From the NCBI RefSeq assembly GCF_001570605.1, contig NZ_BBXG01000007.1, positions 118,042 to 182,041 of the forward strand: a DNA stretch of 64,000 nucleotides, read 5' to 3'. This document shows, one piece after another, positions 1-9,522 of the stretch. The position numbers were made by a program, and so were the translations under genes. This stretch comes from Herbidospora cretacea (GTDB taxonomy: Bacteria > Actinomycetota > Actinomycetes > Streptosporangiales > Streptosporangiaceae). Position 1 is the first letter of the stretch. The number at the start of each line of letters is the position of its first letter. The notes below the pieces were generated by a model that saw only the letters and a list, made by a program, of their open reading frames with translations, had not been told where the DNA came from and ran no database searches.

Positions 1-545
1 CTCTGCTCGACCAGCCGGGCCGACTGCTGGGCCACGGCCGTCATCTGGGCGTTCATCCGCTCGCCGAGGGAGGCGATGCACACGACGCCTTCCACGCGTC
101 CGCTCAGGGGGTTGCGCACGGGGGTGCCCACGGCGGCGAATCGCTGGAAATCCTCCCAGAGGTGTTCTTCGCCCGAGACCTGGTAGGTGCGGCGCTCCAG
201 CAGTGTGGAGCCGACGGCGTTGGTGCCGATGTCCGACTCGGCGTAGCTGAAGCCAGGGAGGATGCCGAGGGCGTCCGCGGCGGTGAGCAGCGACGAGTCG
301 CCCACGATGCGCCGGGTCAGCACTCCGGAGGCGTCGCTGAGGAACACCCCTGACGGCGTGTCGGAGATGGCCGTCTGGAGCCGGTCCAGCACGGGCTGGG
401 CCGCGCGGATGAGGAGGCTGTCGAGATCCAGGTCGTCGAGCAGGCGTGCTTTGAAGGTGCCGGGTTGGAGCCCGGCGTCCTGGCAGCGCCGCCACGAATT
501 CAGGATCGGCTCGCGCACCGCCTTCTCCGCAGAGGTTCTGCTCAC
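1..545 (-). CDS. GAF-domain transcriptional regulator, AcoR/DhaR-like N-terminus (3' end outside window)
   Basis: The N-terminal 181 residues of a protein that runs off the left edge of the window. The GAF sensor domain covers about residues 55-180 and contains the block SDIGTNAVGS at 104-113, which is typical of the small-molecule sensing domain of AcoR/DhaR-type activators; the opening REPILNSWRRC also fits that group. In actinobacteria such proteins usually end in a Fis-type helix-turn-helix, which cannot be seen here. I chose the GTG at 545 because GAGG lies about 6 bases upstream; a TTG two codons earlier is also in frame. The ligand is unknown. An inverted repeat lies just upstream at 569-607. 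Confidence 0.8.
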   Translation of the reverse strand, partial: MSRTSAEKAVREPILNSWRRCQDAGLQPGTFKARLLDDLDLDSLLIRAAQPVLDRLQTAISDTPSGVFLSDASGVLTRRIVGDSSLLTAADALGILPGFSYAESDIGTNAVGSTLLERRTYQVSGEEHLWEDFQRFAAVGTPVRNPLSGRVEGVVCIASLGERMNAQMTAVAQQSARLVEQ

Positions 546-568
546 AATCAACCTCGTCAGTCTCAGAG

Positions 569-607
569 ATATCCGGAATGGGGCGCTGAATGCGTAAAGC
601 CGGATAT
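569..607. promoter_or_regulatory. Inverted repeat ATATCCGG / CCGGATAT, candidate regulator site
   Basis: Perfect 8-bp arms at 569-576 and 600-607 separated by 23 bases, in the 172-bp spacer between the GAF regulator start (545) and the sensor kinase stop (718). The spacer is AT-richer than its surroundings and probably holds the regulator's promoter. The site could be an autoregulatory operator of the GAF protein; that is inference from position only. Confidence 0.35.
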
Positions 608-717
608 GTGCGGTGGATTGGAAAAAGCGTTACAATCTTCTACGATAAACCCTGCAAATGGGCGTGGATGCCCCCGTTTGGTAAATGTTCGTAAGGAATG
701 GGGAAAGAGCCGCCGGT

Positions 718-2103
718 TCAGGATGGGGTAACCGGGAGGCGGAGGACGAAGCGTGCCCCGTTCGGGGCCGCGTCCTCGACGTGGAGGGTGCCGTGGTGGG
801 CCCGGGCGATGTCGCGGGCGATGGCCAGGCCGAGCCCGGTGCCGCCGCGGTCGCGGCTGCGGGCGCTGTCCAGCCGGGTGAAGGGCTTGAAGATGTGCTC
901 CCGTTCCGTCACGCAGACTCCCGGGCCGTCGTCGGTGACGCTGAGCTCCGCCATGTCGCCGCTGCGGCGCACCCCGACGGTGACGAGGCGGGTGGCGTGC
1001 CGTTGCGCGTTGTTGACCAGGTTGTTCAGCACCCGGCACACCTGGATGGGGACGGCGTCGGCCACCACTCCGGGGGTGAGGTCGAGCCGTGCCGGGTGGG
1101 GATCGCCGATCCGGCGCGAGATCTCGGCTTCGACGAGGTCGGCCAGGTCCACCGGTTCCAGGTCGGTGAGCGGGGTGGCCCCGCTCCGGGCCAGCGAGAG
1201 CAGGTCGGTGAGGATGGCCTGCAACCGGTCGACATCGGTCAGGGCGTGGCTGAGCAGGTCGGCGAGGTCGGTCTCGTCCGGGTGGAGCTGGGCCTCCTCC
1301 AACTGGATCCGCAGGCCGGTCAGGGGGGTGCGCAGTTCGTGGGAGGCGTCGGCGGTGAACCGCCGCTGGTAGTCGAGCGCGTGCCGCAGGGACCTCGTGA
1401 CGTCCTCCAGTTCGGCGGCGATCGCGCGCTCGTGGGTGTAGCGGCAGGCGTTGTCGACGCACACCGCCGCCCGGTTGACCAGTTCCTCGGCCAGGGCGAG
1501 GTCGTCCTCCTCGAAGGGCTTCCTGGACCTGGAGCGGTAGAAGCTCACCACGCCGAAGGTGACGCCCCGAGCCCGTACCGGCGCCGCGATGAGGGAGCTG
1601 AGCGGTTCGAGCACCGGCTGCTCGATGGCCACGCTGCGGGCCTGGGGGGTGGAGGGCGGCATCGCTATGAGCGCACCGACCGGATGCAGGCCGGGATCCT
1701 CGCCCACCCCTGAGAGCGCGACCCGGCGGAGTCCCCCGTCGAGAGTGGTGGGCTCCATCCCCCGCAGCACCTGGTCGGACAGGTCGACGCCGACGTGGTC
1801 GGCGAAGCGCGGGACGGCGATCTCGGCCAGTTCCTCGGCGGTCCGGGTCACGTCCAGTGACGTGCCGACGTGGGAGCCGGCGTCGCACAGCAGATTGAGC
1901 CGCTCGCGGGCCTGGAGGGCCAACCGGCCGATTCCCGGCTCGCTCACGGCCAGAAGCCACCCGTCGGTCGCGACGGGCGCCGCCGGTTGGTCGTCTCTGG
2001 CGTACTCCGGACCTGCCACGTGTGCGATCTCCGTCCTCTGGGCTCGACGCCCGACGTCGAGGGAGACTCGGAGCGACGCGTCTGCCGCGGGATCCTGATG
2101 CAC
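718..2103 (-). CDS. GAF-domain sensor histidine kinase
   Basis: Soluble sensor kinase. A GAF domain covers about residues 55-225, followed by a HisKA dimerisation helix with the phospho-acceptor in SHELRTPLTG (His255) and a HATPase domain with the N-box NNLVNNAQRH (360-369), G1 box DDGPG (391-395) and G2 box GGTGLGLA (420-427). No membrane segment is seen, so the signal is probably cytosolic. No response regulator lies next to it, making it an orphan kinase within this window. The start is uncertain: GTG at 2103 gives 461 residues but has no clear ribosome site, and the family-like sequence begins near the GTG at 1947. It is divergent from the STAS gene. Confidence 0.85.
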   Translation of the reverse strand: MHQDPAADASLRVSLDVGRRAQRTEIAHVAGPEYARDDQPAAPVATDGWLLAVSEPGIGRLALQARERLNLLCDAGSHVGTSLDVTRTAEELAEIAVPRFADHVGVDLSDQVLRGMEPTTLDGGLRRVALSGVGEDPGLHPVGALIAMPPSTPQARSVAIEQPVLEPLSSLIAAPVRARGVTFGVVSFYRSRSRKPFEEDDLALAEELVNRAAVCVDNACRYTHERAIAAELEDVTRSLRHALDYQRRFTADASHELRTPLTGLRIQLEEAQLHPDETDLADLLSHALTDVDRLQAILTDLLSLARSGATPLTDLEPVDLADLVEAEISRRIGDPHPARLDLTPGVVADAVPIQVCRVLNNLVNNAQRHATRLVTVGVRRSGDMAELSVTDDGPGVCVTEREHIFKPFTRLDSARSRDRGGTGLGLAIARDIARAHHGTLHVEDAAPNGARFVLRLPVTPS

Positions 2104-2280
2104 TCGGCGGCGTTCTCGACTGGTTCGCCTGACGAGCCCAGTTCATCCTCTCCATCTCCGCTCGATCCCGACAACCGAGCACATCCCGATTTGAATCAGA
2201 TGAGGTGTTTCCTTTGCCGCTTTCCCCTCGTATCGACCCGAGTCAGACTGAAAGACAGTCGGGACTACGGAGGGAGCCTC

Positions 2281-2643
2281 GTGAGAGACCGGTCCGCCGC
2301 CCTGGAGATTCGTGGTGAGCTTCACGACGGGTACGGCATCGTGCACGTGAACGGCGAATTCGGCGCCGACCGCCGGTTGGGCGCCCGGCTCAAGGACGTG
2401 ATCGCGGAATTGGACCTCCCCGAACCGCCCCGGCTCGTTCTCGACCTGGGGGGCGTCGTGTCGTGGGACGCGCTGGCCATCGGCGCCATCCTGTCGACCG
2501 CGAAACGGGTGCTGTCGGCGGGCGGCGCGTTCATGATCGCGGCTGTTCCGGACGATCTCCTCGCCTACTGTCAGCAGGCCCGGCTGCCGTTCGGCTTCCA
2601 CGAGACGGTGGAGGCCGCCGTCGACGGCTTACGCGCCACCTGA
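2281..2643 (+). CDS. STAS-domain protein (anti-sigma factor antagonist-like)
   Basis: A 120-residue single-domain STAS protein. Starts at GTG 2281 with a strong ribosome site GGAGGGAG at 2269-2276; an upstream open frame to 1870 lacks coding character and overlaps the kinase on the other strand. The conserved strand-turn-helix reads LDLGGVVSWDALAIGAI at about residues 52-68. In SpoIIAA-type antagonists this position is normally D-S-S-G-L, with a phosphorylatable Ser; here the residues after Asp are A-L-A, so control by an RsbW-type kinase may be lost or altered. It lies between a sensor kinase and a GntR gene. Its partner protein is unknown. Confidence 0.8.
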   Translation: MRDRSAALEIRGELHDGYGIVHVNGEFGADRRLGARLKDVIAELDLPEPPRLVLDLGGVVSWDALAIGAILSTAKRVLSAGGAFMIAAVPDDLLAYCQQARLPFGFHETVEAAVDGLRAT

Positions 2644-2647
2644 CGGT

Positions 2648-2657
2648 GTACTAGTAC
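2648..2657. promoter_or_regulatory. Palindrome GTACTAGTAC, likely GntR operator
   Basis: A perfect 10-bp palindrome 10 bases before the GTG start of the GntR gene and 5 bases after the STAS stop. It follows the GT-N-TA-N-AC pattern known for HutC-subfamily GntR regulators and resembles the KorSA/TGTACTAGTACA sites of actinomycetes. It overlaps the expected -10 region, so autorepression is likely. The short distance also suggests a leaderless or nearly leaderless message. Confidence 0.6.
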
Positions 2658-2666
2658 GATTGACGG

Positions 2667-3425
2667 GTGTCCCCGAGCGTCGAACGTCCCGATCCGCCCT
2701 ACGTCCAGGTCGTGAACCACATCCGCGGGCAGATCCAGGCGGGCACGCTGAAAGAGGGCGACACCATCCCCTCGGCCCGGCAGATCGCGAAGGACTGGAA
2801 CATCGCCCTGGCCACGGCGACCAAGGTCCTGGCCTCGCTGCGGTCCGAAGGGCTGGTCGAGGGCGTGCCCGGCCGGGGGACCACCGTGTCGGCGCGGCGG
2901 CACCGCTCGCCTCGCGACCGGTTCCAGATGGTCCGCCGGACCGGCCGCATCTCGCCGCCGAACGAGGCGGCGCGGGTCAGGGAGGCGGATCTGGTCGCCG
3001 CTCCGGAGCAGGTGGCCGACGCGCTGGGCCTGGCCCACGGCGCGCGGGTCATCCGGCGTCACCGGGTCACGATGTCGACCGACACGAACACGCCGGTGTC
3101 CGCGTCCACCTCCTGGTTCGACGGCGCCCTGGCCGACAGGGCGCCGAGTTTGCTGGTCGCCGAACGCATCGCGGCGGGCACCCCCGCCTACATCGAACGC
3201 CAGACCGGCCGCGTGGCCGTGTCGGGGCGCGACCAGCAGTGCGCCGGAACGGCCGACGACCGGGACGCCCATGATCTCGGCGTTCCGGAGGGTACGACCG
3301 TTCTGCGCGGCCGGAACTGGGTCTACGACCAGGACGGCGTCGTGCTGGAATACGGCGAGTACGTGACCGTGGCGGGTCGCTGGTCCACCTATGAATACGG
3401 GCTCGAAGGGCAAGGAACCACGTGA
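2667..3425 (+). CDS. GntR-family transcriptional regulator (HutC/UTRA type)
   Basis: 252 residues. The winged helix lies at about 12-80 (the run PSARQIAKDWNIALATATKV holds the recognition helix) and a UTRA effector domain at about 95-245, with the HutC-like strands ARVIRRHRVT and the closing E-Y-G-E-Y-V. The GTG start at 2667 has no clear Shine-Dalgarno sequence, in keeping with a leaderless message. A perfect palindrome of the HutC operator type sits directly upstream. The gene overlaps purC by 4 bp (GTGA), so the two are co-transcribed, although a link to purine synthesis is not implied by the family. The effector is unknown. Confidence 0.9.
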   Translation: MSPSVERPDPPYVQVVNHIRGQIQAGTLKEGDTIPSARQIAKDWNIALATATKVLASLRSEGLVEGVPGRGTTVSARRHRSPRDRFQMVRRTGRISPPNEAARVREADLVAAPEQVADALGLAHGARVIRRHRVTMSTDTNTPVSASTSWFDGALADRAPSLLVAERIAAGTPAYIERQTGRVAVSGRDQQCAGTADDRDAHDLGVPEGTTVLRGRNWVYDQDGVVLEYGEYVTVAGRWSTYEYGLEGQGTT

Positions 3426-4252
3426 AGCTGATCCACTCAGGAAAAGTCCGGGACGTCTACGAGGACCGGGGCGACATCATCCTCGTCGCGTCCGACCGGA
3501 TCTCCGTCTACGACGCCATCCTGCCGACGCCGATCCCCGACAAGGGCAAGGTCCTGACGCAGTTGTCCCTGTGGTGGTTCGAGCAGCTCAAGGACGTCGT
3601 CCCGAACCACGTGATCTCCGCCACCGACGTGCCGGCCGAGTTCGAGGGCCGGGCGGTCCGGTGCCGGGCCCTGAAGATGGTCCAGGTCGAGTGCATCGCC
3701 CGGGGCTACCTGGCCGGTCTGGGGCTGAAGGAATACCAGCGTGACCAGGCCGTCTCGGGCCTCCCGCTCCCGGCGGGCCTGCTCGAAGGCTCCCAGCTGC
3801 CCGAGCCGATCTTCACGCCCACCACCAAGGCCCCGATGGGCGAGCACGACGAGTTCATCACCTTCGCCGACGTCGTGGCCGAGGAGGGCGAGGACGTCGC
3901 CGACCGGCTGCGGCAGATCACCCTGGACGTCTACCGGAAGGGCGCGGAGATCGCGCGCGAGCGTGGCGTGATCATCGCCGACACGAAACTGGAGTTCGGC
4001 TGGGACGCCGACGGCGTGCTCACCCTCGGCGACGAGGTCCTGACCTCCGACTCGTCCCGGTTCTGGCCCCTCGACGAGTGGGAGCCGGGCCGTCCGCAGT
4101 TCGCGTTCGACAAGCAGTTCGTCCGCGACTGGGCCGCCGGCACCGGCTGGGACAAGACGGGCCCCGCGCCCGAGGTCCCGCAGGAGGTCGTGGACGTCAC
4201 CCGGGCGCGTTACATCGAGGCCTACGAGAGGATCACCGGGCAGAGCTGGTGA
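3422..4252 (+). CDS. purC: Phosphoribosylaminoimidazole-succinocarboxamide synthase (SAICAR synthetase)
   Basis: Step of de novo purine synthesis: joins CAIR and aspartate using ATP to give SAICAR. 276 residues, normal for the family. The N-terminus HSGKVRDVYE (5-14) forms the ATP glycine-rich strand, with DRISVYD (25-31), ECIARGYLAG (about 90-99) and IIADTKLEFG (about 180-189) as further signatures. The GTG start overlaps the stop of the GntR gene by 4 bp, so translation is probably coupled. The 3' end overlaps the convergent DUF302-like gene by 20 bp. No other pur gene lies in the window. Confidence 0.97.
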   Translation: MKLIHSGKVRDVYEDRGDIILVASDRISVYDAILPTPIPDKGKVLTQLSLWWFEQLKDVVPNHVISATDVPAEFEGRAVRCRALKMVQVECIARGYLAGLGLKEYQRDQAVSGLPLPAGLLEGSQLPEPIFTPTTKAPMGEHDEFITFADVVAEEGEDVADRLRQITLDVYRKGAEIARERGVIIADTKLEFGWDADGVLTLGDEVLTSDSSRFWPLDEWEPGRPQFAFDKQFVRDWAAGTGWDKTGPAPEVPQEVVDVTRARYIEAYERITGQSW

Positions 4253-4778
4253 CCAACCGGCCGGGCACCGGCACTTCGAGGAACTCCAGCAGCGTCGCCA
4301 CCTCGCGGTCGAGCTCGACCCCGACGGCGGCGATGGCGGGGTCGCCGAAACCGGCGAACTGATGGCTCGGCTGGTCGATGGCGAACCGGGCGTATCCGTC
4401 GGAGTGCTCGTAGATGGTCGTACGGAGCGGCGCGTATTCCATCACGGCCGGGTCGTGCTGGAACATGCGCTGCGCGATGGTGTGGTTCCCCATCAGATAT
4501 TGGACGCTCCGCCACCTGTCGCCCGAAAGGCGGAAGATCGCGGAGTTGTCCAGCGACCAGTAGATGATGAAGTCGTGCGGGGCGTTGCGGTCGGTGAACC
4601 CGAGCACCGTCGACCAATCGGCCTCCTCGTCGATGAGCCGCTGGAAGCCGTCCCTGTCGAAGACCGGGACCGCCTCCTCGTAGCGCCGCCGGAACTCGTC
4701 GAACGACATGCCGGTGTCGACGGTCAGCCGGTGCGCCTCGTAGGCGACGTCGGCCACGTGTTCGTCCAGAACGGTCAT
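4233..4778 (-). CDS. DUF302-like protein
   Basis: 181 residues, soluble, no signal peptide. The middle and C-terminal part (from about residue 75; DFIIYWSLDNSAIF, MGNHTIAQRMFQHDP, APLRTTIYE, FAIDQPS) resembles actinobacterial proteins labelled DUF302, whose function is not known. The ATG at 4778 is preceded by a purine-rich GGGGGA. The gene converges on purC with a 20-bp overlap and is divergent from the VOC gene, so it stands alone. Family call is by resemblance and moderately sure. Confidence 0.7.
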   Translation of the reverse strand: MTVLDEHVADVAYEAHRLTVDTGMSFDEFRRRYEEAVPVFDRDGFQRLIDEEADWSTVLGFTDRNAPHDFIIYWSLDNSAIFRLSGDRWRSVQYLMGNHTIAQRMFQHDPAVMEYAPLRTTIYEHSDGYARFAIDQPSHQFAGFGDPAIAAVGVELDREVATLLEFLEVPVPGRLVTSSAR

Positions 4779-4912
4779 AGGTCATCCCCCTTTCCAGGTT
4801 CAACGCCCTGCCGGGGCCGTCGAGTCCCCATCGGTCAGGAACGGAGAAGCGGGACCATCCCGGTCGTGGATAGCGTGATCTGCGTAAACACCACCACGAC
4901 ACAAGGATCGAC

Positions 4913-5248
4913 ATGACCACTCAGGGCATCAAGACCGTTCTGCACCCCGTCACCGACCTCGCCGCCGCCAAGGCCGTCTACACCGCTCTGCTCGGCATGG
5001 AGCCCACGGCCGACTCGCCCTACTACGTCGGTTACGAGGCCGAGGGCCAGCAGATCGGGCTGGTCCCCAACAGCGACATGACCGGCCCGCTCGCCCACTG
5101 GCACGTCGTGGACATCGAGGCCAAGATCGCCGCGGTGACGGCCGCCGGGGCCACGCTCAAGTCCGGCCCCAAGGACGTCGGGGGCGGCCGGCTCGTCGCC
5201 ACAGTCGTCGACCCCGACGGCAATGTCCTCGGCTTGATCCAGGACTAG
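4913..5248 (+). CDS. VOC-family (glyoxalase/bleomycin-resistance fold) protein
   Basis: 111 residues, one VOC unit made of two beta-alpha-beta-beta-beta modules: the first starts at KTVLHPVTDLAAAKAVYTAL (8-27), the second at HWHVVDIEAKIAAV. The usual metal or active-site positions H (in VLHPV), H (HWHV) and E/D near VVDPDGNVLGL are partly present. The C-terminal V-D-P-D-G-N motif is the hallmark of the family. Substrate cannot be told; members include glyoxalases, dioxygenases and antibiotic-binding proteins. Confidence 0.85.
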   Translation: MTTQGIKTVLHPVTDLAAAKAVYTALLGMEPTADSPYYVGYEAEGQQIGLVPNSDMTGPLAHWHVVDIEAKIAAVTAAGATLKSGPKDVGGGRLVATVVDPDGNVLGLIQD

Positions 5249-5305
5249 TAAAAAAACGTCAGTGGCGGCACGTACCCTCGAAGCTGCCGAGAGCGGGGAG
5301 ACACC

Positions 5306-7666
<2,361 letters not shown>

Positions 7667-7854
7667 ACGACGGAGGGTCTACCGGGCGGTGCGGGCTCGA
7701 AAGCGATTGGAGCTCAGACAGCCATGGGGGCTGCTGTGCCCACTTCACCGAAACCTGCATCGCCATATGCTGAACCGCGGAGTCCTTCGCGTTGATCAAT
7801 GCTCAGTAGTGGACTTGGGGATCGCGCTGCCGACTCGTGAATGCGGATTCGGGT

Positions 7855-7886
7855 AATTCCGCCAAGTGTGCTTACTTGGCGGAATT
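7855..7886. repeat. Perfect 13-bp hairpin in the leader of the FG-GAP gene
   Basis: Arms AATTCCGCCAAGT (7855-7867) and its exact complement (7874-7886) enclose a 6-base loop. It lies in the 273-bp non-coding stretch 7667-7939, about 50 bases before the FG-GAP protein start. No T-run follows, so it may be a terminator of the factor-assisted kind, an attenuator or a protein site. Nothing else is recognised in this stretch. Confidence 0.55.
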
Positions 7887-7939
7887 GCTGAGCTTCGCGA
7901 CGCGTCAACCACAGTGCCGAATTGGACGTCTTTCCTTAT

Positions 7940-9172
7940 ATGGCGCTGTGGAGAAATGGTCTAGCTGTAAGTGTCGCGGTCGCGGCCGGGATCGCCTTGG
8001 TGGCTTCGCCCGCCGGGGCCGCGCCCAAGAAGCGGCCCGCGCTGCCCGGTGACGTCAACGGTGACGGCAGGGCCGACGTCATCGCGGGTGCGCCCCTGCT
8101 CAAGGTGGGTGGCAGGACCGACGCCGGGGCTGTTGTCGTCTGGTTCGGCGGGTCCAAGGTGTCGGCCAAGGCCAGGATCGCGTCGGCGTCCAAGCCGGTC
8201 GCCAAAGAGAATCTCGGTCACGTTCTGGCGACCGCCGATTTCGACCGGGACGGTTATTCCGACGTTCTCGCCTCGGCCCGTAAGAAGATCGTCGTCTTCC
8301 GGGGTTCGGCCACCGGGCTCCGATTCAGCAAGTCGTTCGCCTGGCCGGTCACCAACGCGCCCATGCAGGCCGCCGACTTCAACGGCGACGGCTACGGTGA
8401 CGTGGCGGTGCAGGGCGACAAGGAGATCGTCGTCTTCAAAGGTGGCGGCAAAGGGCTGGCCAAGTCGGTGACGTTGAAGAACGGCGCGGCGAAATTCGGC
8501 GCCGTGCTGGCCACGGGTGACGTGAACGGCGACAAGCGCCCCGATCTCGTGGCGACCGATTTCCGGCCCGCCTATCCGGAACCCACCGGCCCGCAGAGGA
8601 TCACCGTCATTCCTGGAAACGCGAAGGGCCTGGCCATGTCGCGCGCCTGGTCGTTCGAGCCCTCCCGCCGGGACATCGTCGATGTCGTCGCCGCCGACCT
8701 GACCGGTGACGGGAAGGCCGATCTGGCGCTGGCGACCGGTGAGGGCGGGGTGCTCGTCCAGAAGAGTTCGGGATCCGGTTTCGGCACGGCTCAGGTTCTC
8801 GCCTTCGACTACTACCCCGCCAATCTGTCGGCGGGCGACGTGACCGGCGACGGCCGCGCCGACCTGGCCGTCCACGTCTCGGCCGACAACCACGACTGGG
8901 CCGAGCTCTATTCGGGCACCTCGACCGGGGTGACGAAGACGGCTTCCCGGAAATACGACCGGGAGAACTACGAGACCCAATTCGGCCGCGCGATGTGGAT
9001 CGCCGACGTGGCCGGAGACGCGAAACTCGATGTCGTTGCGGGAATGCCGGGCGTCTATGGAATCGGTGAAATCCACATTCTTCCGAAGGGAAGCTACACC
9101 GGCCTCCAGCGCCTCAAATTGAGCTCCAAAGCGAGCAATGGGCTGGGCTTCAGCCTCCCCAGTCATCCATGA
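7940..9172 (+). CDS. Secreted FG-GAP/VCBS repeat (beta-propeller) protein
   Basis: About 410 residues. A Sec-type signal peptide is seen from the ATG at 7940 (positive start, hydrophobic core, cleavage near ASPAGAA). The mature part holds seven repeats with a calcium-binding-like D-x-N/T-G-D-x-x-x-D core: DVNGDGRAD, DFDRDGYSD, DFNGDGYGD, DVNGDKRPD, DLTGDGKAD, DVTGDGRAD and the weaker DVAGDAKLD. This predicts a seven-bladed integrin-type propeller exported from the cell. A TTG at 7922 is in frame but would put extra residues before the signal; neither start has a clear ribosome site. Binding partner unknown. Confidence 0.85.
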   Translation: MALWRNGLAVSVAVAAGIALVASPAGAAPKKRPALPGDVNGDGRADVIAGAPLLKVGGRTDAGAVVVWFGGSKVSAKARIASASKPVAKENLGHVLATADFDRDGYSDVLASARKKIVVFRGSATGLRFSKSFAWPVTNAPMQAADFNGDGYGDVAVQGDKEIVVFKGGGKGLAKSVTLKNGAAKFGAVLATGDVNGDKRPDLVATDFRPAYPEPTGPQRITVIPGNAKGLAMSRAWSFEPSRRDIVDVVAADLTGDGKADLALATGEGGVLVQKSSGSGFGTAQVLAFDYYPANLSAGDVTGDGRADLAVHVSADNHDWAELYSGTSTGVTKTASRKYDRENYETQFGRAMWIADVAGDAKLDVVAGMPGVYGIGEIHILPKGSYTGLQRLKLSSKASNGLGFSLPSHP

Positions 9173-9329
9173 CATCGCTCCATGCCGGGGCTGGTCCCAG
9201 GGAGACGCGACGGCTGCGGGCGGAGATCCCGGGCAGGTTGGAGACGGGTTGGTCGTAGGCGGCGCAGGGGCAGGCTGATTCCTGCGAGGCCTGGACCTTT
9301 CTGTCAGGGCCCGTTCCTAGGATCCAGGC

Positions 9330-9515
9330 ATGCGGGATGGGCTCATCTGGTGGTCGACGGAGAGGGCGACGTTCGGCCTGGTCGTCCGGGACGGCGTGGT
9401 CGTCGAGGCGGCGCCCTATGCGCGGCGCTGGGCTCAAGGGCGGCAGGCTGAGGCGATCTTCGCCAAGGGGCGTGAAGACGGGGCTGTCTCTGTCCGGTGG
9501 ATCCCGGAACAATGA
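9330..9515 (+). CDS. Small conserved-looking hypothetical protein (61 aa)
   Basis: Starts at ATG 9330 and ends 7 bases before the SARP regulator. The sequence has a compact pattern (LIWWSTERATFGLVV, then VVVEAAPYARRWAQGR) that I recall from short actinobacterial hypothetical proteins; no function is known. Third codon positions are mostly G or C. It shares its DNA with the spurious upstream extension of the regulator in another frame, which is why I start the regulator later. Confidence 0.6.
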   Translation: MRDGLIWWSTERATFGLVVRDGVVVEAAPYARRWAQGRQAEAIFAKGREDGAVSVRWIPEQ

Positions 9516-9522
9516 CGGCATC

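Noticed and set aside
563-2182. 539-aa minus-strand frame overlapping the sensor kinase
   Set aside because: Arg/Pro-rich translation in another frame of the kinase gene; it lacks any domain pattern.
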